The notes below the pieces were generated by a model. The model was given only the letters and a program-made list of their open reading frames with translations, was not told where the DNA came from and ran no database searches. This document shows positions 47,688 through 55,721 of a stretch of DNA of 64,000 nt, piece by piece. Where the stretch lies: assembly GCA_015065165.1 (NCBI GenBank), contig SVQU01000005.1, positions 1 to 64,000 on the forward strand, in the 5' to 3' direction. The DNA is from Oscillospiraceae bacterium. GTDB lineage: Bacteria > Bacillota > Clostridia > Oscillospirales > CAG-382. Within the stretch, counting starts at the first letter, position 1; every line of letters starts with the position of its first letter. Position numbers and translations under genes: made by a program.

Positions 47688-47719
47688 AAGAGAAAGACGT
47701 TTTCCGCCTTTCTCTTTGT
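47688..47719 (+). terminator. Intrinsic terminator
   Basis: 'aaagagaaag acgttttccgc ctttctcttt' perfect 10-bp stem. Confidence 0.75.
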
Positions 47720-47782
47720 GGTTAATATATATCAGAATTTTTGAAAATAAATTTCAGCGAAATTAAAAAAGGAGCATACATA

Positions 47783-50134
47783 ATGAGTATGATTAAAAGA
47801 ATCTGCGCCTTTGTTCTTATGCTTACCTTGGTTGTGGGCTCGATGGCTTTTGTTGTTCCCAAGGCAACGTTAGAGGCAGATGCTATTTCGGGCGCAGGCG
47901 CACCCACAAACCTTAACTATTACGCTTTGGGTATTGATATTTCCGCGTGGCAGGCAGGCGGCGGTAACAACACCGCTTTGGTTGACTTTGCAAAGCTTAA
48001 AGCAAGCGGCTGTAAATTTGTAATTCTTCGTATAAGCTACGGCAAATCTATCGATAAGGCTTTCGTTTCCTTCTATAACAAGGCTCGTGCGGCAGGTATG
48101 CCCTTGGGCGTTTATATGTACGGTCTTTCCACCACCCGCGCAGGCGCAGTGGAGGATGCAAATTGGGTTATCAACGTTATCGAAAACTACGGTATGTATT
48201 TCGAATATCCCATTTATTATGATATAGAAGAACAAAAACAGATAAACCTTTCGGCTTCCGCAAAGAACGCTCTTTGCGAGGGCTGGTGCGACACCTTGTA
48301 TGCTGCAGGTTATTTCCCCGGTATCTATGCGGGTAAAAGCCAGATTATGTCCTCCTTGACCAGCACGTTCAAGGCTAAATATGACCTTTGGATTCCTCAC
48401 GTTAAGTCGGTTGACGAATATGCTTCTCAGTATACCCATACCTCTATTGCATATAACCAACAGGGCTTCAGTATGTGGCAGTATTCCTGGTCCAACATCA
48501 AAAACGGTTCTTCCTACATCTATAACGGCGTATACAGAAGCGGTACAACCCCCGTTTATGCTCTCGACCTTGACGTTTGCTATAAAGACTATCCTACCAT
48601 TATGAAAACCTACGGTTATAACAACTGCGGTACGGACGAAAAGGCAAACCTCGGCAAAACCATTACCTCCGCAAAGGAAGTAAGATACAGCGATTATACC
48701 CAGAACGAATTGGATACCCTCCGTTCGGCTTATGATACCGCCGTTTCGGTTTACAATTCTGCTTCTTCTTCTCAGTCGGATTATAAAACCGCAAGAGAAA
48801 ACCTTGAAAATGCAGTTAAGGGCACAGGCACTAATTCTTCGCTTTCCAAGGGTAAATCCTACACCTCTGTCGGCTCTGACAGAGAAGATATATATGATGA
48901 CGACAATATCCGTCTTACCGACGGCGTAAAGGGCTTTATTGACCCCGGTACGGATAAATATGCAGGCTTTACAAATTCCGCCGAAATTGTTGTTGACCTT
49001 GGCGAAAGCAAATCCTCTAACCTTTATACCGTTTATATGGCGGCGGGGGAATGGGGTATTGCAATTCCTACCGAGGAACAACTTACGGTTGAAATTCTCG
49101 GTTCGGACAGCGCCACAAGCGGTTTCACCTCCTTGGGCACTACGAATAAAATCGTAAACACCAACAAAAACGGCAACTGGAATTTAATGACGGTTACCCT
49201 TGATAACGAAACTGCGGCAAACAAACGCTATATTAAGTTCAAAATCACCACCACGGCTGCCAACGGATTTATCTGGCTTGACGAGGTCGAGGTTAACTCG
49301 GGCAACGCAAAGCTTAGCGGCGGTGTATATATCAGTGGCATGAACGAATTTATCAACGCCGGCGATTGCCATATCTTCACCTCCTCCTTTGGTACTATCA
49401 CCATGGAAAATGCAAACCACACCTGGACGGGTAACCTCCGCGCTAAATGGGATTCCCAACAGAATGCCTACGTGGTTACCGAGGTTGTAGGTGGTAACGG
49501 TAACGCTCCCGAAATTACCCTTGCAAGCGACGAAATTCTTATTGCCGCCCATAACTGGGAAACAGGCGTAACCGAAGGCGCGGTTGCAGGCAGTGCGGCA
49601 AACTCTGCGGCAGTGTTCGCGGCAAAGCCCGGTGATATTGTTGAGCTTTCGGGTATTGACGTTGCAAACGGCAAAATCAGCGCGGCGGCTTACGTTAAAA
49701 TAATCAGCTCTGCCCAAACCGAAGAGCCTCACGTTCACACCCCCGGTCCCTTCAATTGCGAAACAGGTCAAATCTGTATCTCTTGTAACGAGGTTCTTAT
49801 AGAGGCAGGCTCTCACGACGATGGCAAATGGGTTCCCGGCGACGAAGAGGGTGTTCTTGAGCTTCAGTGTACCAAATGCGGCGAGGTTCTCGACACCAAG
49901 CTTAACCAAACACAGGTTGGCTTGCGCGGTGATATCGACGGCAACGAAGTAATCAACGCTATGGACTATATAATCCTTAAGCGCTACTATTTCGGCATTT
50001 ATCAGCTGGAAGTAGACCAGATTCTTAAGGGAGATATTGACGTAAGCGCAGAGGTTGACGCTATGGACTACGTTCTTCTTCAGCGTTGCTACTTCAGCAA
50101 ATACACTATGAAAGACGAAGTTGTATATAAATAA
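47783..50134 (+). CDS. Secreted GH25 lysozyme-family protein 2: signal peptide, GH25, linker, discoidin-like domain, module X, CxxC segment, dockerin
   Basis: 'YALGIDISAWQAGGGNNTALVDFAKLKASGCKFVILRISYGKS...FEYPIYYDIEEQ'; dockerin 'GDIDGNEVINAMDYIILKRYYFG...GDIDVSAEVDAMDYVLLQRCYFS'. Confidence 0.92.
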   Translation: MSMIKRICAFVLMLTLVVGSMAFVVPKATLEADAISGAGAPTNLNYYALGIDISAWQAGGGNNTALVDFAKLKASGCKFVILRISYGKSIDKAFVSFYNKARAAGMPLGVYMYGLSTTRAGAVEDANWVINVIENYGMYFEYPIYYDIEEQKQINLSASAKNALCEGWCDTLYAAGYFPGIYAGKSQIMSSLTSTFKAKYDLWIPHVKSVDEYASQYTHTSIAYNQQGFSMWQYSWSNIKNGSSYIYNGVYRSGTTPVYALDLDVCYKDYPTIMKTYGYNNCGTDEKANLGKTITSAKEVRYSDYTQNELDTLRSAYDTAVSVYNSASSSQSDYKTARENLENAVKGTGTNSSLSKGKSYTSVGSDREDIYDDDNIRLTDGVKGFIDPGTDKYAGFTNSAEIVVDLGESKSSNLYTVYMAAGEWGIAIPTEEQLTVEILGSDSATSGFTSLGTTNKIVNTNKNGNWNLMTVTLDNETAANKRYIKFKITTTAANGFIWLDEVEVNSGNAKLSGGVYISGMNEFINAGDCHIFTSSFGTITMENANHTWTGNLRAKWDSQQNAYVVTEVVGGNGNAPEITLASDEILIAAHNWETGVTEGAVAGSAANSAAVFAAKPGDIVELSGIDVANGKISAAAYVKIISSAQTEEPHVHTPGPFNCETGQICISCNEVLIEAGSHDDGKWVPGDEEGVLELQCTKCGEVLDTKLNQTQVGLRGDIDGNEVINAMDYIILKRYYFGIYQLEVDQILKGDIDVSAEVDAMDYVLLQRCYFSKYTMKDEVVYK

Positions 50135-50148
50135 TATTCGGAAAACGC

Positions 50149-50180
50149 TGTACCGCACCCCCAAAAAAGTGCGGTACAAT
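50149..50180 (+). terminator. Intrinsic terminator-like hairpin
   Basis: 'tgtaccgcac cccaaaaaa gtgcggtaca' perfect 10-bp stem. Confidence 0.65.
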
Positions 50181-50210
50181 GTTTAAAAACACAAGAAAAG
50201 AGGATATTCT

Positions 50211-52166
50211 ATGAGAATATTAAAAAAATCGGTCAGTCTGCTTTTGGTTATAGCAATGCTTTGCTCTTGTTTTATGTTTTTGGGTATAAATGCTTCGGCA
50301 TTGTCCCCTTTGCCCCACCTTCTTCAAGCGGACGAGCCTTGGGGCTCATACCTTGTGGGCGGTGCTACGATTGCCCGTACGGGTTGTGGTATCCTTTCGT
50401 TGGTAAATTGCGTGGGTTATCTCACAGGCAAACGTATGGACGTTGTAGAATGTGCTGAATGGGCATATAGCGTAAAGGGCTTTAACAACTATTCCAATAG
50501 CCTTGGTACCTATCGATTGGTTCTTTATCCTAAGGTTCAGGCAAAATACGGCGCAGAATATGGCTTCACAGTAGATTGTAATACCGGCGATAGCGGTTGG
50601 TGGGTTTCCGACGCAAGCAGCAAAGTTCTTAAAAACCACCTTGCAAACGGCGGTGTGGCAATCGGTATGATTCCCGGCCACTTTATCGCTATGGTTGATT
50701 ACGATGCAACCACCAATAAATTCCACGTTCTCGACAGCGCGCCTGCCGCATACAGGGGCACCTCCTCTAACCGTGGCGACGTTTGGCTTTCCGAAAGCCA
50801 TTTTACCGAATCCGCAGGCTATAGCTATCAGCTTCAGTGGTTCTGTCTTCTTTCTGCAACAGGCACTCCCGCAGACGAGCAGGATAACGAAAAGGAATAT
50901 CTCGAACAGGCTATCGCAAATGCAGAAACCGCTCGTTACGATAACTATAGCGAATCTGCCCTTAACAGCCTTCGTTCTGCATACAACAGCGCTTTGACGG
51001 TTCTTAATTCTTCATCCTCTACCAGCGAGAATTATAAATCCGCCCGCGAAGCATTGGAATCTGCAATTAACTTTACCCCCTCGATTTCGGTGGGCAAAAC
51101 CTACACCGCCACCGCGACAAACCGCGGGGACGATTATGATGACGACGGTAAAAAGCTTACCGACGGCAAAAAGGGCTCTAACGCTCCCGATACGTCGGCT
51201 TATGCAGGCTGGAAGAATCAAACCGAGATTGTTATCGACCTTGGCAAGGCTAAAGCCTCAAATTATTACAACGTATATCTTGCAGGGGGCGATTGGGGTA
51301 TAGAAATTCCCAAGGATGGGGAATTTAACGTTGCGGTTTCTTCTTCAAACGACGGAACCAATTTCACCTCTGTGGCAAGCTCGTCTACCCTCGTTAAATC
51401 CAAGCTTAACGGCTTGTGGGAAATTCTTAAGGTTACCGCCGTTTCTCAAAACAGCGTAAATGCAAGATATATTAAGTTCACCATTACCTGCACCGCAAAG
51501 AATAACTTTATCTGGTTGGATGAGGTTGAGGTTTGCTCGGGCGACCTTCTTCTCGGCGGCGGCGCGTATATCAATAAGATGAATAAAAAGGTAACTTCCG
51601 GCGATTGCGTTGTGTTTACCCCCGATTTCGGCACAATCAGCACAACCACCGCAAACCATACCTATACTAAGAACATCCTGGTTAAGTGGAGCAACGAAAA
51701 GGATGCCTACGTGGTTCAAACCATAAGCGACGGTGTTGCAAACCTCCCTGCGGAATTAACTCTTGCTTCTGACGAGCTTCTTATTTCCGCCCACGATTGG
51801 GAAACCGGCGTTTCCGAAAACCACGTAGAGGGCAGTGCGGTTAACGCAGGTTATATTGCTTCCGCAAAGGTTGGCGATATCGTTTATTTAAACGGCGTTG
51901 ATGCCGATAACAACAAGCTTTCGGTTGCTTCTTACTTAAAGCTTGAAGCGTCCCAATCCGATACAAATCTCGGCGATATCGACGGCAACGGCGCGATAAA
52001 CTCTATGGATTACGTGATGCTTCGTCGCATGTTCTTCGGTATTTATGAAATCGCTAATGAAGCGGTTGGCGATATCGACGGCAACGGCGCAATCAACTCT
52101 ATGGACTACGTGATGCTTCGCCGTGTGTTCTTCGGTATTTACTCTATCAGTGTTGATTCCTTTTAA
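50211..52166 (+). CDS. Secreted C39-like (papain-fold) peptidase: signal peptide, C39-like domain, linker, discoidin-like domain, module X, dockerin
   Basis: 'LPHLLQADEPWGSYLVGGATIARTGCGILSLVNCVGYLTGKRMDVVECAEWA', 'GGVAIGMIPGHFIAMVDYDATTNKFHVLDSA' (Cys/His/Asp); dockerin 'GDIDGNGAINSMDYVMLRRMFFG...GDIDGNGAINSMDYVMLRRVFFG'. Confidence 0.85.
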   Translation: MRILKKSVSLLLVIAMLCSCFMFLGINASALSPLPHLLQADEPWGSYLVGGATIARTGCGILSLVNCVGYLTGKRMDVVECAEWAYSVKGFNNYSNSLGTYRLVLYPKVQAKYGAEYGFTVDCNTGDSGWWVSDASSKVLKNHLANGGVAIGMIPGHFIAMVDYDATTNKFHVLDSAPAAYRGTSSNRGDVWLSESHFTESAGYSYQLQWFCLLSATGTPADEQDNEKEYLEQAIANAETARYDNYSESALNSLRSAYNSALTVLNSSSSTSENYKSAREALESAINFTPSISVGKTYTATATNRGDDYDDDGKKLTDGKKGSNAPDTSAYAGWKNQTEIVIDLGKAKASNYYNVYLAGGDWGIEIPKDGEFNVAVSSSNDGTNFTSVASSSTLVKSKLNGLWEILKVTAVSQNSVNARYIKFTITCTAKNNFIWLDEVEVCSGDLLLGGGAYINKMNKKVTSGDCVVFTPDFGTISTTTANHTYTKNILVKWSNEKDAYVVQTISDGVANLPAELTLASDELLISAHDWETGVSENHVEGSAVNAGYIASAKVGDIVYLNGVDADNNKLSVASYLKLEASQSDTNLGDIDGNGAINSMDYVMLRRMFFGIYEIANEAVGDIDGNGAINSMDYVMLRRVFFGIYSISVDSF

Positions 52167-52175
52167 TCGAATTTT

Positions 52176-52207
52176 TACAGAAAAGGGCTTTTCATAAGCC
52201 CTTTTTG
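52176..52207 (+). terminator. Intrinsic terminator
   Basis: 'aaaagggcttttcataagccctttttg'. Confidence 0.75.
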
Positions 52208-52601
52208 TTTTTTGTCTTGTTTTATTGTTTTTGTTTTATTATGGGGATTTTTGAAAAAATACCCCTGAATAACCCCGCAAAACCATATTTTGCGGGGACC
52301 CCGAACCCCAAAAAACCTTTATCCCCGAAAATTACATTTTCGGATTCTGTCATCCAAAACAAACACCCCCCTTGTCCTGTCATCCCGTGCGCAGGCGGTA
52401 AAACCGCCGAAGCCGAGGAATATACAAACGAGTTTGTTTTTCGGAACGTCGAGGACGCCGTTCCCTACATTTCATAATTTTAAGGGAATCTCTCAAAGTG
52501 GTTTTGTCATCCCGAACCAACCTCACAAGCCAAAGGATATGGCGACAAATTTGTATAATTTTGTAGGGGTCGGCGTCCTCGACGACCCGCAAGGCACAAA
52601 A

Positions 52602-52633
52602 AAGACAGAGACTTTTACCTCTGTCTTTTATTT
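52602..52633 (-). terminator. Intrinsic terminator of pyk
   Basis: 'gacagagacttttacctctgtc' hairpin with an A-run on the + strand (U-run on the minus-strand transcript). Confidence 0.7.
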
Positions 52634-52644
52634 GGTTATTCAAA

Positions 52645-54057
52645 TTAAATGGTTTCGATTTTTATAAGGTCGGTATTGCCGGATTTACCGTCGGTATGAC
52701 CGCCGGTGATAATTATTTTGTCCCCTGCTTTAAGCCCCAACGCTTCCTTGGCAATCTTCTTCGCGGTGTAGAAAAGCACCTCTACCGAGGGGTACATCTC
52801 GCAAAGGGTGGGTTTAACGCCCCAAGAGAGAGAAAGACGTCTAACGGTTTTCTCGTCCACCGCCAAGCCAACAATGTCAACGGGGGAACGGAAACGGGAA
52901 ATCATTCTCGCCGTCATACCCGAAAGGGTACAAGCCACAATCGCCTTTGCGCCGATGTCGATAGCAAGACCGCAAACCGCGTGGGATGTGGCGTCCACAG
53001 TGTTTTTAATACGGAATTCCGCCCCGCGGAAACGCTTTTCATAATGAATATTTTGCTCGGTATGCAAAGCAATTCTTGCCATAGCCTCCACCGATTCTAC
53101 AGGATAATTGCCCGCCGCGGTCTCGCCCGAAAGCATTATCGCGCTGGTGCCGTCGTAAACCGCGTTGGCAACGTCGGAAATCTCCGCACGGGTGGGGCGG
53201 GGGTTGGTTATCATCGATTCAAGCATTTCGGTGGCGGTGATAACGCGCTTGCCCAACAAACGGCATTTTGTAATAAGCTGCTTTTGAATAGCGGGTAATT
53301 CTTCATAAGGTATCTCAACACCCATATCGCCTCTGCCAATCATAATGCCGTCGCATTCTGTGCAGATTTCCTCGATGTTGTCGATACCCGCGCGGTTTTC
53401 GATTTTTGCAATAAGCGAAAAATCGTCGCATCCGTTAGATCTTAGAAAAGCCGAAACCGCTTTTAGGTCCTCCACTTGGGAAACGAAGGAACAGGCGATA
53501 AAATCCACGCCCTGCTCGATACCGAAAAGCAAATCCTGTTTGTCCTGCTCGCTCAGATATTCGCTTTTTAACACCTTGTTGGGGAAGGACATACTTTTTC
53601 TGTCGCTTATAACTCCGTTGTTTAAAACCTCGCAAACCACGTTGTCGCCTTTAATTTCCATAACGCGGAAGTTCAAAAGACCGTTGTTAACCAAAACGCT
53701 GTCGCCCGCGTTAAGCTCTTTCGCCAAATTTTTATAGCTAACCGAAACGATTGTGTTATCCCCCTCGATATCCTCGGGAGTAAATGTAAAAACATCTCCC
53801 TGACAAAGGGTTTCCTTTCCGTTTTTAAACCTGCCAATACGATATTCGGGCCCCTTTGTGTCCAACAAAATACCAATAGGCAAGCCCAAGCGGGTTCTAA
53901 CCGCTTTTATCATCTCAATGCGTTTTTTGTGTTCCTCGTGTGAGCCGTGAGAGAAGTTAAGTCTTGCTACGTTCATCCCCGCAAGACACATTTTTTCAAG
54001 GGTTGCCTCGTTTGAGCAAGCGGGACCGATTGTGCAAACGATTTTGGTTTTTCTCAT
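52645..54057 (-). CDS. pyk: Pyruvate kinase
   Basis: 'MRKTKIVCTIGPACSNEATLEKMCLAGMNVARLNFSHGSHEEH', 'IMIGRGDMGVEIPYEELPAIQKQLI', 'VITATEMLESMITNPRPTRAEISDVANAVYDGTSAIMLSGETAAG'. Confidence 0.96.
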   Translation of the reverse strand: MRKTKIVCTIGPACSNEATLEKMCLAGMNVARLNFSHGSHEEHKKRIEMIKAVRTRLGLPIGILLDTKGPEYRIGRFKNGKETLCQGDVFTFTPEDIEGDNTIVSVSYKNLAKELNAGDSVLVNNGLLNFRVMEIKGDNVVCEVLNNGVISDRKSMSFPNKVLKSEYLSEQDKQDLLFGIEQGVDFIACSFVSQVEDLKAVSAFLRSNGCDDFSLIAKIENRAGIDNIEEICTECDGIMIGRGDMGVEIPYEELPAIQKQLITKCRLLGKRVITATEMLESMITNPRPTRAEISDVANAVYDGTSAIMLSGETAAGNYPVESVEAMARIALHTEQNIHYEKRFRGAEFRIKNTVDATSHAVCGLAIDIGAKAIVACTLSGMTARMISRFRSPVDIVGLAVDEKTVRRLSLSWGVKPTLCEMYPSVEVLFYTAKKIAKEALGLKAGDKIIITGGHTDGKSGNTDLIKIETI

Positions 54058-54172
54058 AATAAGACCTCCGATAAAAAAAGAATTTCCCGGTGGCGGAAAA
54101 TTCTGAAAAAGCGTTATATTGACATAAATAGGATATTAAATATCCTATGCCAGACTCCACCACTTATGTCAA
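54058..54172 (-). promoter_or_regulatory. Structured 5' leader of pyk with an intrinsic terminator just upstream of the Shine-Dalgarno (candidate attenuator/riboswitch)
   Basis: Minus strand: GACATAAGTGGTGGAGTCTGGCATAGGATATTTAATATCCTATTTATGTC ... AGAATTTTCCGCCACCGGGAAATTCTTTTTTTT ... CGGAGG ... ATG. Terminator arms at 54079-54088 and 54095-54104. Confidence 0.75.
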
Positions 54173-54176
54173 CACA

Positions 54177-54205
54177 ATTATATTATCCCTTGTGCCAAAA
54201 GTCAA
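54177..54205 (-). promoter_or_regulatory. pyk promoter (TTGACT-N17-TATAAT on minus strand)
   Basis: Minus strand 'TTGACTTTTGGCACAAGGGATAATATAAT'. Confidence 0.75.
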
Positions 54206-54281
54206 GGGGATTTAGCCATAACTTGTTGTGCTTTTTTTGTTTTTATGGTAGAATAAGTAAAATCGGTTTTGGAGAAGGAAA

Positions 54282-54974
54282 ATGAAAGAAAACGAATATA
54301 CAATAAAGCCTATTGCCTATATAAAAAATGCCCTTAACACAAAGTTCGGCGTGCCAAGACAAAGCGGTCTTGCCAAGGAATTAATTTCGGAAATAGTTTT
54401 CCAGCCTGAATATCGAAATCCCGAAGCCTTGCGGGGGATAACCGATTTTTCCCATTTTTGGCTTATTTGGGGCTTTTCGGAGGCAAGGCGGGATGATTGG
54501 TCGCCCACGGTTCGTCCGCCCCGTTTGGGTGGCAACGAAAGGGTAGGGGTGTTTGCAACCCGTTCGCCCTATCGTCCCAATTCTCTTGCTCTGTCCTGTG
54601 TTAAGCTAGAGGGTATAAAAAAAGATAATACCTTGGGGGACATAATCGAGGTTTCGGGGGCAGACCTTATGAACGGCACTCCCATTTACGATATAAAGCC
54701 TTATCTCCCTTATGCCGATTGTATTCCCGATGCGTCAGGAGGATTTGCCCCCGACGGCGGCAAGGTTTTAAGGGTTGCTTTTGATTCCCCAATCCCTGCG
54801 GATATGACGGAAAAGGACAAATCGGCTTTAACCGAAATACTTTCCCGCGACCCGCGCCCTCAATATCACGATGATGCAACCCGTGTTTACGGAATGTCTT
54901 TTGGTAAATACGAGGTGAAATTCCGCGTTGAAAACGAAGATTTGTTCGTTGTGGCAATAACAGCTGAAAAATAG
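54282..54974 (+). CDS. trmO: tRNA (N6-threonylcarbamoyladenosine(37)-N6)-methyltransferase TrmO (TsaA/VirR-like)
   Basis: 'VFATRSPYRPNSLALSCVKLEGI' and 'LRGITDFSHFWLIWGF' TsaA domain motifs. Confidence 0.92.
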   Translation: MKENEYTIKPIAYIKNALNTKFGVPRQSGLAKELISEIVFQPEYRNPEALRGITDFSHFWLIWGFSEARRDDWSPTVRPPRLGGNERVGVFATRSPYRPNSLALSCVKLEGIKKDNTLGDIIEVSGADLMNGTPIYDIKPYLPYADCIPDASGGFAPDGGKVLRVAFDSPIPADMTEKDKSALTEILSRDPRPQYHDDATRVYGMSFGKYEVKFRVENEDLFVVAITAEK

Positions 54975-55068
54975 TGTTAAAACCGCCCTAGGGCGACAAA
55001 AAACGCTTGATAAAACGCTGAAAATGTGGTAAAATTTTACTTGTAAGTATGCAGAAAAGAGGTTTTTT

Positions 55069-55704
55069 ATGAACTGTAATAAATGCGGAAAGCCTGTTGG
55101 AGAAAACGCAACCTTTTGCGAAAGCTGCGGCGCTCTTTGCGGTAACAATCTTTTCGTTTACAGCAGAGCAAAATATTTCGATTCACCGCTGTGCTCCAAG
55201 AAATCCAAAACCTTAACCACCGTGGGTTGGGTGTTGGTTGCGGCTGTTGCGGTGTGTCTTTTGGGCGTTCTTTTTATGTCTATGCAGGCGGTTCCGCCCG
55301 CTTTGGATGCACTTTCAAAATGCGAATCCGTAGGCGAGGTTATAAGAACTATGGAAAGCCTTTCAGGAGCACCTCTGGGGCTTACCGAAGAGGATTTAAT
55401 GATGTTTAATGCCGACGTTAGTGAATTAATAGAAACTATCGGTTTGATATTTGTCATCACAATCGTGGTTTCGTCGGTTATGGCTTTGGCGGTTATATGG
55501 CTTTCTATCTTCACCGTGTATAAAAAGAGCTTTAAATGTTCCGTTTGGGCGGCAATTCTTTGTGCTTTTTCGGTTTCGAACCTTTTGGTTTTCGGTATGA
55601 GCATAGGTCTTACCTTTATTGCCAATGCTTGGAATAAAGAATATAAAGAATATTGCGCGAATCCCCGTATGGCAGAGGGAAATTCTAATTTTAACTTTTC
55701 TTAA
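55069..55704 (+). CDS. Zinc-ribbon domain-containing membrane protein
   Basis: N-terminal 'MNCNKCGKPVGENATFCESCGALC' zinc ribbon followed by TM helices. Confidence 0.8.
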   Translation: MNCNKCGKPVGENATFCESCGALCGNNLFVYSRAKYFDSPLCSKKSKTLTTVGWVLVAAVAVCLLGVLFMSMQAVPPALDALSKCESVGEVIRTMESLSGAPLGLTEEDLMMFNADVSELIETIGLIFVITIVVSSVMALAVIWLSIFTVYKKSFKCSVWAAILCAFSVSNLLVFGMSIGLTFIANAWNKEYKEYCANPRMAEGNSNFNFS

Positions 55705-55721
55705 AAAGTGAGGATATATAA

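Noticed and set aside
47870-49081. 403-aa minus-strand ORF opposite the second GH25 gene
   Set aside because: Antisense shadow of a clear GH25-dockerin CDS; no RBS/domain support.
52205-52667. ORFs of 87-125 aa in the dockerin-pyk gap
   Set aside because: They run through hairpin repeats and the GGCGTCCTC elements, with no RBS or domain; treated as non-coding.
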